In this document: positions 29,507 to 39,238 of the stretch, piece after piece
Layout of the letters: each line of letters opens with the position of its first letter
Numbering within the stretch: position 1 is the stretch's first letter
Assembly: GCA_944321875.1 (NCBI GenBank)
Contig: CALUMX010000006.1
Coordinates: 57,370 to 121,369, forward strand
Direction: 5' to 3'
DNA length: 64,000 nt
From: an uncultured Muribaculaceae bacterium
GTDB lineage: Bacteria > Bacteroidota > Bacteroidia > Bacteroidales > Muribaculaceae
Translations under genes and position numbers: made by a program
Notes under the pieces: model-generated
Database searches by the model: none
Told to the model about the DNA's origin: nothing
The model's input: the letters and a program-made list of their open reading frames with translations, nothing else

Positions 29507-31822
29507 TTATTTCACAATTATCTCGTCAAAATACATCCATACGTTCTGACCTTCACGGAAAGTGCCTTTCGGAGAGATGCCCGGATTGGTCATCTCAAAC
29601 TTCAGGTAGCGGCCTTTCACATTCAGGTTGTCAAACACGATATCTTCGATAGCTGTGCGCAAACGGAAAATTTCCTCCGGAGTATAGGTGATTTCCTTTA
29701 CCGTGCGGAAATTGCGGTTATCGTTAGAGACTGACAGGCGGACTTTCGCCGGTATGCTCACACCCATACCCGAGTTGTTGACGCAACCGAGAGTCACATT
29801 CTTGACGGATGTCGATTTCTTCAAGTCAAGCACGAATTCCGCATCCTTGGCATACCAGCCGGCCCATTCAAAATCGGAATGACGCTGGCTGCCCCGCAAA
29901 CCGTTGGTCAGCACATAAGCCTTATCGTTCTGCGTAGTCACCGGACAAGCGGTAGCCTTGTTCCAATCCAACTTAAGCTCCAGTGTCTGGCCTTTTTTCT
30001 CACCGTTGGCAAATGTAGCGGCCTTGACAACCATCGACTTACCGATGCGCAATTCCTTGTCATAACGCTTGGAGGATGCTGTCGGTTCAGAACCGTCGAG
30101 CGTATAGCGGATTTCCACATCCGGACGAATGCAGGAAAGAGATACTGCCAATTTGCCGTTCTCCGGCTTGACAACATGGTCAAGATTGAACATAGAACCG
30201 GCCACTTCCATATCCTTCGCCTTAATATGAGGGATAACGCAGTCGATACGCTTCAGGAAACCCTCCCAATCCTTCGTGCCCTTCGGAGTCCATGCCACAT
30301 CGGCCATAGCCAGCAAACGCGGATAGAGCTGATGCTCCATAGCCTCCGGAGTCGTACAGAACTCATTCCAAAGACTTGCCTGGATACCCTTCAGCAAAGG
30401 CTCATACTCCGGCTTCCAATCCTTCTGTACCGGCTCGTAGTTATAGACATCGAGCAGCGTATTGTTACCGAAATAAGTGAGCGGCTCAAACCACTGCGGA
30501 CCCTGATAGCGAATCAGGTAAAGCACACGGGCCGGTGTCATGATGAACTCATGGCCTTGCGCCGCAGCCTTCAGAGCGGCATTACCGTAGCCCTGCCATC
30601 CCAGAATCGTCACGTCCTTAGGAAGCGTTGCATTCGTCAACTCATCCCAGCCAAGCACCTTACGGCCCTTGCTCTGCACATACTCACTCATGCGGCGCAT
30701 GAAATAGCCCTGAAGCTCTTCCTCGTTGGGAATGCCTTCCTTCTTCATGCGCTCCTGACATTTCGGACATTCTTTCCAATAACGCTTCGAAGCCTCGTCA
30801 CCGCCGAGATGGATATATTCAGAAGGGAACAATTCTACAACCTCGTCGATAACATCTTCAAGGAATTCAAACACCTTATCATTACCCGCGCAATAGACAG
30901 CCTGATTCTGCACGCCGCCCAAGCCCGGAAGTACCGTAATGTCATAGTCAATTACCGGACACGCCAACTCCGGATAAGCTGCCAGCGAGGAAGTCGTGTG
31001 AGCCGGCATCTCAATTTCAGGAATCACCTCAATCTGACGCTCTGCAGCATAAGCCACAATATCGCGGATATCGTCCTGTGAGTAATAACCGCCATAGGAA
31101 GTATCCTCTCCCGGTTGCTGGTTGAAACGTTCGGGGAACGGAGCGTCACGGTCGACACGCCATGCGCCCACCTGCATCAGTTTCGGATATTTCTTAATTT
31201 CCAATCGCCAACCTGTATCATCGACCAAATGGAAATGGAGAACGTTCAGTTTCAGCATCGCCGCTATATCGATGATTCTCAGCACTTCATTTTTCGGTAT
31301 GAAATGGCGGGCCGGGTCGAGCATCAATCCACGATAGCCAAAACGCGGTGCGTCGCTAATCTCAACGGAAGGAACGCTTAAATCAAGTTCCTCTACCCGC
31401 TTGTTACCCTCAATCTCTGATGGTAACAGCTGACGGAGCGATTGGAGCGCATAGAAGAATCCGGGAGTAGACGACGCCTTGATTTCAATTCTTTCCGGCT
31501 TGACACTCAAAGAATAAGCTTCCTCACCAAGCGAAGCATCAGTAGTCAATACAACCGCAGCATCCTTATTTCCGATACCCGCAGCCGGCTCAAATCCCGC
31601 CGACTTGGCAAAAAGCTTAGCAAAATTACCGACAATCTCCAATTGTGCCTCATTCTCAACGCCAAACGTAGTGGATGGAGAGAACGTAAAACGCCCCTCT
31701 CCCACCGTCGCTGACAACGGACGCGGCACAATCGGTAATGCCGGGGCTTCAGCGGCAACCGCCACTGTCGCTGACGAAAGCAACAGTGTGGCCGCTGACA
31801 ATATATTAATCCATTTCATCAT
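29507..31822 (-). CDS. Secreted GH20 beta-N-acetylhexosaminidase
   Basis: A 771-residue exo-hydrolase for terminal beta-GlcNAc or GalNAc. It has a signal peptide (about 1-23) and an N-terminal hexosaminidase domain (LPIVPRPLSATVGEGRF). The catalytic barrel (about 155-510) contains GLMLDPARHF, HFHLVDDTGWRLEI and HLGGDEAS, where Asp342-Glu343 is the substrate-assisted catalytic pair. A chitobiase-type C-terminal domain (VEIRYTLDGSEPTASS) and a discoidin-like (F5/8 type C) carbohydrate-binding domain follow (about 640-770). It shares one base with the upstream sulfatase stop, so translation is coupled. Confidence 0.95.
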   Translation of the reverse strand: MMKWINILSAATLLLSSATVAVAAEAPALPIVPRPLSATVGEGRFTFSPSTTFGVENEAQLEIVGNFAKLFAKSAGFEPAAGIGNKDAAVVLTTDASLGEEAYSLSVKPERIEIKASSTPGFFYALQSLRQLLPSEIEGNKRVEELDLSVPSVEISDAPRFGYRGLMLDPARHFIPKNEVLRIIDIAAMLKLNVLHFHLVDDTGWRLEIKKYPKLMQVGAWRVDRDAPFPERFNQQPGEDTSYGGYYSQDDIRDIVAYAAERQIEVIPEIEMPAHTTSSLAAYPELACPVIDYDITVLPGLGGVQNQAVYCAGNDKVFEFLEDVIDEVVELFPSEYIHLGGDEASKRYWKECPKCQERMKKEGIPNEEELQGYFMRRMSEYVQSKGRKVLGWDELTNATLPKDVTILGWQGYGNAALKAAAQGHEFIMTPARVLYLIRYQGPQWFEPLTYFGNNTLLDVYNYEPVQKDWKPEYEPLLKGIQASLWNEFCTTPEAMEHQLYPRLLAMADVAWTPKGTKDWEGFLKRIDCVIPHIKAKDMEVAGSMFNLDHVVKPENGKLAVSLSCIRPDVEIRYTLDGSEPTASSKRYDKELRIGKSMVVKAATFANGEKKGQTLELKLDWNKATACPVTTQNDKAYVLTNGLRGSQRHSDFEWAGWYAKDAEFVLDLKKSTSVKNVTLGCVNNSGMGVSIPAKVRLSVSNDNRNFRTVKEITYTPEEIFRLRTAIEDIVFDNLNVKGRYLKFEMTNPGISPKGTFREGQNVWMYFDEIIVK

Positions 31823-33399
31823 TAGTCATTAATAGGGAATTGTTTCAAAATCGGGTCATCGTACTTCACTTGCAGACGCTTCAATTCCTTCATCATCTCA
31901 GCCTGCACTTTCTCCATGCCCGGCTTTCCGAAAAGGTTGTTCATCTCATGCGGGTCTTCCTGCAAGTCGTAAAGTTCCCACTCATCAATATCATTGTAGA
32001 AGTGAATCAACTTGTAACGCTCGGTTCTCACTCCGTAATGACGCTTCACCATGTGCTCTGCAGGATACTCATAGAAATGATAGTAGAGCGACTTGCGCCA
32101 GTTTGCCGGATTCTCACCACGGAGCAGCGGCAAATAGGACTCGCCCTGGATATCGGCCGGCACCTCCACACCTGCGAGGTCAAGGAATGTCGCAGCATGG
32201 TCGATGTTCTGCACCATCTGTGGAATGTCACCGCGCTTGTCAAATCCCTTCGGCAGACGCATAATCAACGGCGTATGCATTGATTCCTCATACATGAAAC
32301 GCTTGTCAAACCATCCGTGCTCGCCCATGTAGAATCCCTGGTCGGAAGTGTAGACCACTAACGTGTTGTCGAGCAGACCTTCCTTCTCCAGATAGTCAAG
32401 CACGCGGCCCACATTCTCATCGAGCGACTTCACAGTCTTCGCATAGTCACGCATGTAGCGCTGGTATTTCCATTCAGCCAACTCCTTGCCCTTGAGGTTC
32501 TTCTTGTAGAAATCCTCAATAATCGGGTCGTAGAAACGGTCCCATGCAGCTTTCTGAGCGGAGTCCATACGTCCATAGTATTTCTCATAAGTCGACTTCA
32601 GACGGCTTTGCTTGTCCTTGCGATTCATCTTGAGGTCATAGATAAGGTCCATGTCCTTGATGACGCTCATTTCCTGAGCGGAAGCGGCAACGCGTCCCTC
32701 ATATTTGTCATAGAAATTCTCCGGCATCTCAAACACCTTGTCCTCATAAAGTTTCAGGTGAGCCGTATCAGCCATCCAGTTACGGTGAATAGCCTTGTGG
32801 TGGATAAAGAGGCAGAACGGTTTCGACTTGTCACGCTTATTGCTCATCCAGTCGAATGCGTCGTCGGTGATGATGTTCGTCAGATAGCCATGCTTCTGAA
32901 TCGTATCATTGTCCATCGTTATGAAGTCCGGATTGTAGTAATCACCCTGTCCCGGAACAATCTGCCAGTAGTCGAAGCCAGTCGGAAGGGTTTCCAGGTG
33001 CCACTTACCGATGATGGCCGTCTGATAGCCCGCTTTCTGGAGCAACTTAGGCATCGTCTGCTGTGAGCCGTCAAACTTGCACGTCGTATTGTCGGTAAAG
33101 CCGTTCTTATGGCTGAACTTACCCGTAAACAGACATGCTCGACTCGGTCCGCTCAAAGAATTGGCAACAAAACTGTTAGTGAAACGGACGCCGTCGCGGG
33201 CAATACGGTCCAAATTCGGAGTTTCAATAAATCGCGTGTCGTAGCAACTCATCATCTGAGCTGTGTGGTCATCGGTCATGATAAACACGATGTTATAAGG
33301 CTTCTGCTCTGCCTGCTTGGCTGTGTTGCATGAAGAGTACATGAACACAGAACCGACACCGGCTACAGAATATATAATTTTCGTACAAAAGCTATTCAT
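31822..33399 (-). CDS. Sulfatase, S1 family, serine type (S1_11-like)
   Basis: An arylsulfatase-fold lipoprotein that removes O-sulfate from glycans. The start at 33399 gives MNSFCTKIIYSVAGVGSVFM followed by YSSC, a lipobox-like cysteine (Cys24). The metal site is in IVFIMTDDHTAQ. The maturation motif is S83-G-P-S-R87 (NSLSGPSRACLFTGK), so Ser83 must be converted to formylglycine by an anaerobic sulfatase-maturing enzyme not encoded in this window. The text GFTDNTTCKFDGSQQTMPKL, from memory, matches the S1_11 subfamily (N-acetylglucosamine-6-sulfatases such as human GNS); that subfamily call is an inference. A long hairpin separates it from susD. Confidence 0.88.
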   Translation of the reverse strand: MNSFCTKIIYSVAGVGSVFMYSSCNTAKQAEQKPYNIVFIMTDDHTAQMMSCYDTRFIETPNLDRIARDGVRFTNSFVANSLSGPSRACLFTGKFSHKNGFTDNTTCKFDGSQQTMPKLLQKAGYQTAIIGKWHLETLPTGFDYWQIVPGQGDYYNPDFITMDNDTIQKHGYLTNIITDDAFDWMSNKRDKSKPFCLFIHHKAIHRNWMADTAHLKLYEDKVFEMPENFYDKYEGRVAASAQEMSVIKDMDLIYDLKMNRKDKQSRLKSTYEKYYGRMDSAQKAAWDRFYDPIIEDFYKKNLKGKELAEWKYQRYMRDYAKTVKSLDENVGRVLDYLEKEGLLDNTLVVYTSDQGFYMGEHGWFDKRFMYEESMHTPLIMRLPKGFDKRGDIPQMVQNIDHAATFLDLAGVEVPADIQGESYLPLLRGENPANWRKSLYYHFYEYPAEHMVKRHYGVRTERYKLIHFYNDIDEWELYDLQEDPHEMNNLFGKPGMEKVQAEMMKELKRLQVKYDDPILKQFPIND

Positions 33400-33422
33400 A
33401 ATAATTCTACGGTTAATAAAGA

Positions 33423-33470
33423 GGCACGAGTGCACGAATAATGAGTCATGAAGTTCGTGCAGCTCGTGCC
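33423..33470 (-). other. Long intra-operon hairpin between susD and sulfatase genes
   Basis: GGCACGAGTGCACGA (33423-33437) pairs with 33455-33470 over 15 bp with one bulged base; 17-nt loop. Only a weak T-rich stretch follows on the minus strand, so it is more likely an mRNA-stability or partial-termination element than a full terminator. Confidence 0.75.
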
Positions 33471-33497
33471 ACTACTATAAAAATCTGTTATCGAGGC

Positions 33498-35384
33498 TTA
33501 ATCGCAATCAAAACCATAATTAGCTGTACCATCTGTCTCAGTAGGCCAACCCGGGTTCTGATACAATACCGTCTTGCCGTTTTGCTGTGCAAGGAGGAAC
33601 TCAGCAATTGGAATTGGCTCCAGATAGTGAGGTTTCGGGAAGTTGTAACCGTTGTAAGCCACACCCGATGTTGTCTTCTGTAACGGACGGATATAGTTGC
33701 TTACGCCTTCTGGAGAAATGATACCTGACAAGTTCACATCGCTGAACAGAAGGTCATCCATAGCTTCCCAAAGGTTCATACCCTGAACTTGATAGTCCTT
33801 CATTGTGTCAAGAGCACGCCAGCGCTTCAAGTCGTCAAGACGCATACCTTCAGCGATGAACTCACAACGACGCTCACGACGGATATTGTAGAGAGTCTTG
33901 TCAACCATCTGTCCTCTTGAGTAGACTGCGAGGTCATGCTCTTGAGCGAGGTCAGTTGCATTGATAGTCTTCATGTAATCCTCATCTACACCGGCACGGC
34001 GGCGGAGCTCACGCCAGTACTTGTCGCAGTTGCCACCCAGAGAGTGATTACGCTCGTAGTAAGCTTCCAGATAAATCAGGCGAGCCTCAGCAGAACGGAG
34101 AATCGGAGTAGCTGTCGTACCCTGACCTTGTTGCTGCTGAACAGCATCGCTGTGCTGCCACTTCTTCACTTCGTAACCGGTAGTTGAAGCCTCATTACCA
34201 GAAGAAGTAAGGTTCGGACGATAGTAGTAAATTGTATCGCCTTCAGCTGTGATATTGGCATCAGCAAGCTTCGTAGAAGAAACCAGACGCGGGTCACGGC
34301 CCTCAAACTCATCACGCATCAGGCGGTCACCCTTATAGCCTGAGCCCTGAGCGTAGATAGGCAAACCATTCTTCATCAAGAATGTCTTTACCAAGTCGTA
34401 AGTATAACCAGTTCCGGCACCAGTTCTCAAATAGTTGGATGCACTGTGTGAAATTACACCTGTCTGGTAGTAACGTGCAAGGATTACCTCATCGTTGTTA
34501 GGGAACATACCGAGGTTAATGAACATTTCAATGTAATCAGAATCCAACGGACGGGCAGCAGCTACAGCATCAGCATCCTTGATGGCCTCATCAAGGAAAT
34601 AGTTGATTTCAGCTTCCGCGCTTCCAGCCTTGAATTGGAAATCCGGGTGCATTGCTGCGCCGACCCATTTCGCATTGCCCGGCACGAATGCTGTATTGGC
34701 ATGATAGCGTTCCCAAGTTGCCTCATAAAGAGCTACACGTGCTCTCAACATAAGAGCTGCGTCTCTTGACACACGGCCTGCCTCAGGAGCGTTAGGCATC
34801 AACAGACCGGCCGCACGCTCAAGGTCGTCAAGGATAAAGCGAGCCACTTCATTTCGCGGCTGGCGCTTTGTAGCCTCTGCCAACTCTGCCTCATCGTCCG
34901 TCAACATCTTGTCGACAATCGGTGCATCACCGTAGTTGCGGAGCAAACGGAAGTGCTCCCATGCACGGAAGAAGAAACCTTCTCCGTAATAGTGGTTGAT
35001 ATACTCTGTAGAACCTGTAATCGCACCAGCATCCATGCGCTGCTTTACAGTTGTCAGGAAGAAGTTGATGGAACGAAGATTTTCAAACTTCCATTCTGAC
35101 TGATTCTGTTGAACTGTCTTCTTGTCACCCGGATAGAACAGGTTGTTCGCCCAGTTGCCTGATTGATTATCGCTTGAGTTGTCCTCTTCATACAGACCGC
35201 CCCAAAGATACTCCATCTTTGGCAACGCATCGTAGAAGTCATTAGCTGACAACGCCAAATCGTCTGCTGTCTTGAAATATGCATTTTCATCACCGAAATC
35301 CAACGGTTCTCTGTCGAGGAAATCACAGGAAGTTGCAGCGACAGACAGCAATGAAATTCCTAATATATATTTAAATTTCTTCAT
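33498..35384 (-). CDS. SusD/RagB-family glycan-binding lipoprotein
   Basis: A 628-residue outer-membrane surface lipoprotein that binds glycan and forms the lid of the SusC transporter. Signal peptide and lipobox: MKKFKYILGISLLSVAATSC, with Cys20 lipidated. The mature protein has the TPR-based SusD layout (FFFRAWEHFRLLRNYGDAPI, then EARLIYLEAYYE and NIRRERRCEFIAEGMRLDDL). It is encoded 21 bases after the susC homologue. It ends before a hairpin that may lower expression of the downstream enzyme genes. Confidence 0.97.
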   Translation of the reverse strand: MKKFKYILGISLLSVAATSCDFLDREPLDFGDENAYFKTADDLALSANDFYDALPKMEYLWGGLYEEDNSSDNQSGNWANNLFYPGDKKTVQQNQSEWKFENLRSINFFLTTVKQRMDAGAITGSTEYINHYYGEGFFFRAWEHFRLLRNYGDAPIVDKMLTDDEAELAEATKRQPRNEVARFILDDLERAAGLLMPNAPEAGRVSRDAALMLRARVALYEATWERYHANTAFVPGNAKWVGAAMHPDFQFKAGSAEAEINYFLDEAIKDADAVAAARPLDSDYIEMFINLGMFPNNDEVILARYYQTGVISHSASNYLRTGAGTGYTYDLVKTFLMKNGLPIYAQGSGYKGDRLMRDEFEGRDPRLVSSTKLADANITAEGDTIYYYRPNLTSSGNEASTTGYEVKKWQHSDAVQQQQGQGTTATPILRSAEARLIYLEAYYERNHSLGGNCDKYWRELRRRAGVDEDYMKTINATDLAQEHDLAVYSRGQMVDKTLYNIRRERRCEFIAEGMRLDDLKRWRALDTMKDYQVQGMNLWEAMDDLLFSDVNLSGIISPEGVSNYIRPLQKTTSGVAYNGYNFPKPHYLEPIPIAEFLLAQQNGKTVLYQNPGWPTETDGTANYGFDCD

Positions 35385-35405
35385 TTTGTTTCCTATTTAA
35401 TAATC

Positions 35406-38400
35406 TTAGAATGTCATTTCAAGACCCACTGACCAAACACGGTACATCGGATAAGTCTTACCCGGACCGTAAGCATTTGTTGAAGAACCCAATGCCTCTG
35501 GGTCGTAGATTCTCAATTTTGTGAAAGTGAACAAGTTTTCACCTGATACATACAAACGAGCCTTCTTGATGTACTTAGCCAACTTCGTGTTCTGCGGCAG
35601 GCTGAAACCAATCTGCAAGTTCTTCAGACGGAGGTAAGAAGCATCCTGCAGGAAGCGGTCGCTCACCTTAATATTGTTTTGGTCTGTACGCAGACGTCCG
35701 TAATAAGGATCATCCATGTTGGCACCGAGTTCTGAACCGGCGAAACGGAAGTAATCCAAGTGGTCTGTGTAGAGTGAACGCTGCCATGGGCCTGCGAAAC
35801 CGAAGAATGTCGCACTGTTGTTGAAGAATACCTGACGCTTACCGATACCCTGGAAGAACGCACGGAAGTCAATCCACTTGTAAGCTGCCTCAAGAGTGAA
35901 GCTGTAAGCGAAACGCGGAGTTGCGTTACCGATTACTGTCAAGTCACCATGGTCAGTAATTGTGTTGCTACCATTGTCTACCTTATGGTCACCGTTGATA
36001 TCACGGTACATGAGGTCACCACCACCCCAGTTGTTACCGAGAGCTGTCTGGCTTGTGTGAGCAAGGTGGTCAAACATTTCCTTGTCGCTCTTTGCGATAC
36101 CGATTACCTGATAACCCCAGATGTCACCGAGTTTCTTGCCCTGGTAGTAAGCTTCTGCGCCACCCTGGCCTTCGAGCTTACCGTCAGGAGAATAGTACTT
36201 AGTTACGATTGACTCATAGTCACTCAAGCTTGCAGAAATACCATAGCTGAAGTCCTTACCGATGCGGTCTCTCCAAGAAACCTCAACTTCCCAACCACGA
36301 GTGCGGAGCTCGGCGTTGTTAGTCTTAGGAGCAGAAGCACCGTAGATTGAAGAGAGTGCGCGAGCCGGACCAATCATGTCCTTAGTTGTTCGCTGATACC
36401 AGTCGAACGCACCAGACAAACGGTTGTTGAAGAATGCCCAGTCAATACCGGCACCTGCATTCTCAATCTTTTCCCATGTCAGTGTAGATGAATAAGGATT
36501 ATACATCGGCAGTACTGAAGCCTGGCTTCCACCGAGAATTACAGCACCCGGAGTAGCTTCCATTCTCTGATAGAACTGATAGAATGAAGATGTGTTCTGG
36601 TTACCCAGCTTACCCCAAGAACCACGGAGTTTCAAATATTGCAAACCTGCATCGTAAAGAGGAGAGAAGAATTTCTCACGTGCGATGTTCCAACCCAAAG
36701 AGAAAGATGGGAACAATGCCCAACGCTGGTCAGACGGGAAACGGGATGCACCGTCGTAACGGAGGTTGACTTCGGCCATATAACGGTCATCGTAAGAATA
36801 GTTCACACGACCAAAGAAACCGAGGTTGGCCCATTCGCCCTTACGCTCTGAAACCATGATGTTGTCAGAAACGGCAGAGATAAATGGCTTATCATCCAAA
36901 AGAACATCGTCAGATCCCACACGGATTGTCTCGTTGCGGTAGTATTCAGTCTGTGCACCAAGCAAAGCCTTGAAGTAATGTACTTCATTGAACTTCTTCT
37001 CATAATCAGTATAGAAGTTAGTCTGGAAGTAGTCTACGCTACCTGAGCTTCTTTCGTAGTAAGATGTACCGGCAGCCGGCTGACGCAGGAATGTACCGTT
37101 TTCTCTGATTTGAGTCTTATCCTGAACACCCTCCAATACTGGGAAGTAAGCTGTCGCACCACTCGGCAATGTGTATTGCAGCTTAGCAAAGTGACGAGCA
37201 GAAGTCGGCGACTCGATACGGCTGTTGATTTCAGCGTGGATTTTCCAATCCTTAATCGGTTCGATAATCAAGTTAGCCTGGTTGTAAAGCAACTTGTTGT
37301 TCTGAGACTGACGTCCACCGTCTTTAATAGCCGGAATCAATGAGTCCTTGTTGTACTCACCGTTCGGCATCGTAATTGGATACAACGGATAACGGCGACC
37401 CAAGTTGTGGAAGAAAAGCTCATCCATTGCTGACGGCTTCTCATTGTCAGTTGTTACCAAACGAGTACTCCAGTTGAACTGTACATAATCGTTGAATTTC
37501 ACATTCACCTTACCATTAAGAGTCAAACGCTTGTACTTCTCATCTGCGAAATTGAACAAACCAGTCTGTCCAAGGTAGTTGGCAGAGAAGTAGTAGCTTA
37601 CTTTTTCCTTACCGCCGCTGACACTAACGTTATGTTCCTGAGACGTTGTAAAGTCTTTCAAATATACATCATACCAGTCTGTGTTGGCATAGCTCATCTG
37701 ACCGAATGTCCAGTCGTCAACGTTCTGCTGAGGCTCGATACCGTAAGGAATCTCACCACGCTGGTATGCAAGAATCTTATCCAATTGGCCACGGCCGAAC
37801 TGTGCACCACCACCTGCGTTGACAAAGGCATCGTTGACCATCAACGCGTATGTATAGGAGTCAACCATTTCCGGCACAGATACCGGCTGTGAAAGGCGGA
37901 CGTTACCTGTATAGTTTACAGTAAGACCTCTTTCACCGTTTTTCGTAGTCACCAAAATCACACCGAACGGAGCACGAGAACCGTAGATTGATGCTGCGGC
38001 AGCATCCTTCAGGACGGAGATATTGGCGATATCGTTCGGGTTCAAGCTGGAAAGGTCACCTTCCATACCGTCAATCAACACGAGCGGCTTGGAAACCGAA
38101 CCCTCACCGATTGAACCGACACCACGGATGTTGATGTTCATTTCCTGTCCGAGAGCACCACCCTGGTCGTTCGTAATGTTAAGACCGGCAACAGCACCCT
38201 GCAAACCTTGAACGGCATTTGACAACGGACGGGATTCCAACACGGCATTATCGATTGTCTTTACCGCACCGGTTGCATTCACCTTCTTCTGTGTACCGAA
38301 ACCGACGATAACGACTTCATCCATCACCTGCGTATTGTTGTTCAATTTGATAGTGAACTCACGCTTGTCGCCCACCTTGATTTCCTGTGTCTCATAACCT

Positions 38401-38633
38401 ACATAGGAAACCACAAGTACGCTGTTTGAGCTTGGTACGCTCAACGTAAACTTACCGTCAAGGTCAGTAATCATACCAACCGAAGAACCTTTAATTTGCA
38501 CACTCGCACCCGGCAAACCGAAATCAGTCTCATCAAGGACTGTACCGGAAACGGTAATCTGTGCATGGGCTGCGCTACCCAAGAGTGAGAATACGCAGCA
38601 AATTATGAGAAATAATAATTTTTTATTCATCAC
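35406..38633 (-). CDS. SusC/RagA-family TonB-dependent transporter
   Basis: A 1075-residue outer-membrane transporter that imports oligosaccharides with SusD. It has a signal peptide (about 1-25), a carboxypeptidase-regulatory-like domain (ITVSGTVLDETDFGLPGASV), and a TonB box region followed by a plug (VMDEVVIVGFGTQKKVNATGA, LVLIDGMEGDLSSLNPNDI, ILVTTKNGERG). A 22-strand beta-barrel with a C-terminal aromatic residue (GLEMTF) completes the protein. No N-terminal anti-sigma interaction (STN) domain is visible, which agrees with control by an HTCS rather than by a sigma/anti-sigma pair. The second Met (38630) is an equally likely start. Confidence 0.97.
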   Translation of the reverse strand: MMNKKLLFLIICCVFSLLGSAAHAQITVSGTVLDETDFGLPGASVQIKGSSVGMITDLDGKFTLSVPSSNSVLVVSYVGYETQEIKVGDKREFTIKLNNNTQVMDEVVIVGFGTQKKVNATGAVKTIDNAVLESRPLSNAVQGLQGAVAGLNITNDQGGALGQEMNINIRGVGSIGEGSVSKPLVLIDGMEGDLSSLNPNDIANISVLKDAAAASIYGSRAPFGVILVTTKNGERGLTVNYTGNVRLSQPVSVPEMVDSYTYALMVNDAFVNAGGGAQFGRGQLDKILAYQRGEIPYGIEPQQNVDDWTFGQMSYANTDWYDVYLKDFTTSQEHNVSVSGGKEKVSYYFSANYLGQTGLFNFADEKYKRLTLNGKVNVKFNDYVQFNWSTRLVTTDNEKPSAMDELFFHNLGRRYPLYPITMPNGEYNKDSLIPAIKDGGRQSQNNKLLYNQANLIIEPIKDWKIHAEINSRIESPTSARHFAKLQYTLPSGATAYFPVLEGVQDKTQIRENGTFLRQPAAGTSYYERSSGSVDYFQTNFYTDYEKKFNEVHYFKALLGAQTEYYRNETIRVGSDDVLLDDKPFISAVSDNIMVSERKGEWANLGFFGRVNYSYDDRYMAEVNLRYDGASRFPSDQRWALFPSFSLGWNIAREKFFSPLYDAGLQYLKLRGSWGKLGNQNTSSFYQFYQRMEATPGAVILGGSQASVLPMYNPYSSTLTWEKIENAGAGIDWAFFNNRLSGAFDWYQRTTKDMIGPARALSSIYGASAPKTNNAELRTRGWEVEVSWRDRIGKDFSYGISASLSDYESIVTKYYSPDGKLEGQGGAEAYYQGKKLGDIWGYQVIGIAKSDKEMFDHLAHTSQTALGNNWGGGDLMYRDINGDHKVDNGSNTITDHGDLTVIGNATPRFAYSFTLEAAYKWIDFRAFFQGIGKRQVFFNNSATFFGFAGPWQRSLYTDHLDYFRFAGSELGANMDDPYYGRLRTDQNNIKVSDRFLQDASYLRLKNLQIGFSLPQNTKLAKYIKKARLYVSGENLFTFTKLRIYDPEALGSSTNAYGPGKTYPMYRVWSVGLEMTF

Positions 38634-38654
38634 TTTTCCGTTTTGGAATTAGTA

Positions 38655-39215
38655 TTACTTATGCTTCTGGATAAATTTAAACACGTACATGACCGCGCTG
38701 TCTGCTGTAAACACAGTTTGCTCGCTGTCCACATCTTTTGTAGAAGAAGGATTGGCAGTCAATGCAACCGTAATAGTTCCATCACCTCCACCTGCAATAT
38801 TCTGCGGAACAAACCAACGGAACGGCACAGAACCCAGTTCTGGAACGGGTGCTGACCACTTAGCATTGCTCTTCAAGTCAACATAAAGTGTATCTTTTCC
38901 GTTTTCAAGTATAACCTCATCCACAAAATGGAAGGTTGTTCTCGTATTGGAAGCATAGTATACAGTATCCTTCGTAATTTCTTGCGGCTTTCCTGTTTCA
39001 GAGAAAATTGTATCATACTTGATGTAAGAACGCACAATTTGTGAATCGACGGTCCTACCCACTTCCCATGGATAGACATGACCGGCAGCTGAACGGAGTC
39101 CTGTGATTTCCAACGAACACTTCACATTGAAGTCACCAGGATTTTCAGGAGAGTCATCGCAAGCGACGAATGTTCCCAAAACAACTCCAAGTACTGGAAT
39201 TAATAGTTTTTTCAT
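38655..39215 (-). CDS. PUL lipoprotein of unknown function
   Basis: A 186-residue lipoprotein (MKKLLIPVLGVVLGTFVAC, lipid-modified Cys19). The C-terminal half (LYVDLKSNAKWSAPVPELGS, then TITVALTANPSST) resembles a BACON-type immunoglobulin-like domain, a module often found in surface glycan-binding proteins. No enzyme motif is seen. It lies 21 bases upstream of susC and 23 bases downstream of the GH18 gene. Surface glycan-binding proteins normally follow susD, so this placement before susC is atypical. A surface glycan-binding or spacer role is possible but unproven. Confidence 0.7.
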   Translation of the reverse strand: MKKLLIPVLGVVLGTFVACDDSPENPGDFNVKCSLEITGLRSAAGHVYPWEVGRTVDSQIVRSYIKYDTIFSETGKPQEITKDTVYYASNTRTTFHFVDEVILENGKDTLYVDLKSNAKWSAPVPELGSVPFRWFVPQNIAGGGDGTITVALTANPSSTKDVDSEQTVFTADSAVMYVFKFIQKHK

Positions 39216-39238
39216 TATTAAATGGATTTTATGTTAGT

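Noticed and set aside
29879..31081. 400-residue open frame opposite the GH20 gene
   Set aside because: It lies entirely over the conserved GH20 catalytic domain and shows no domain of its own.
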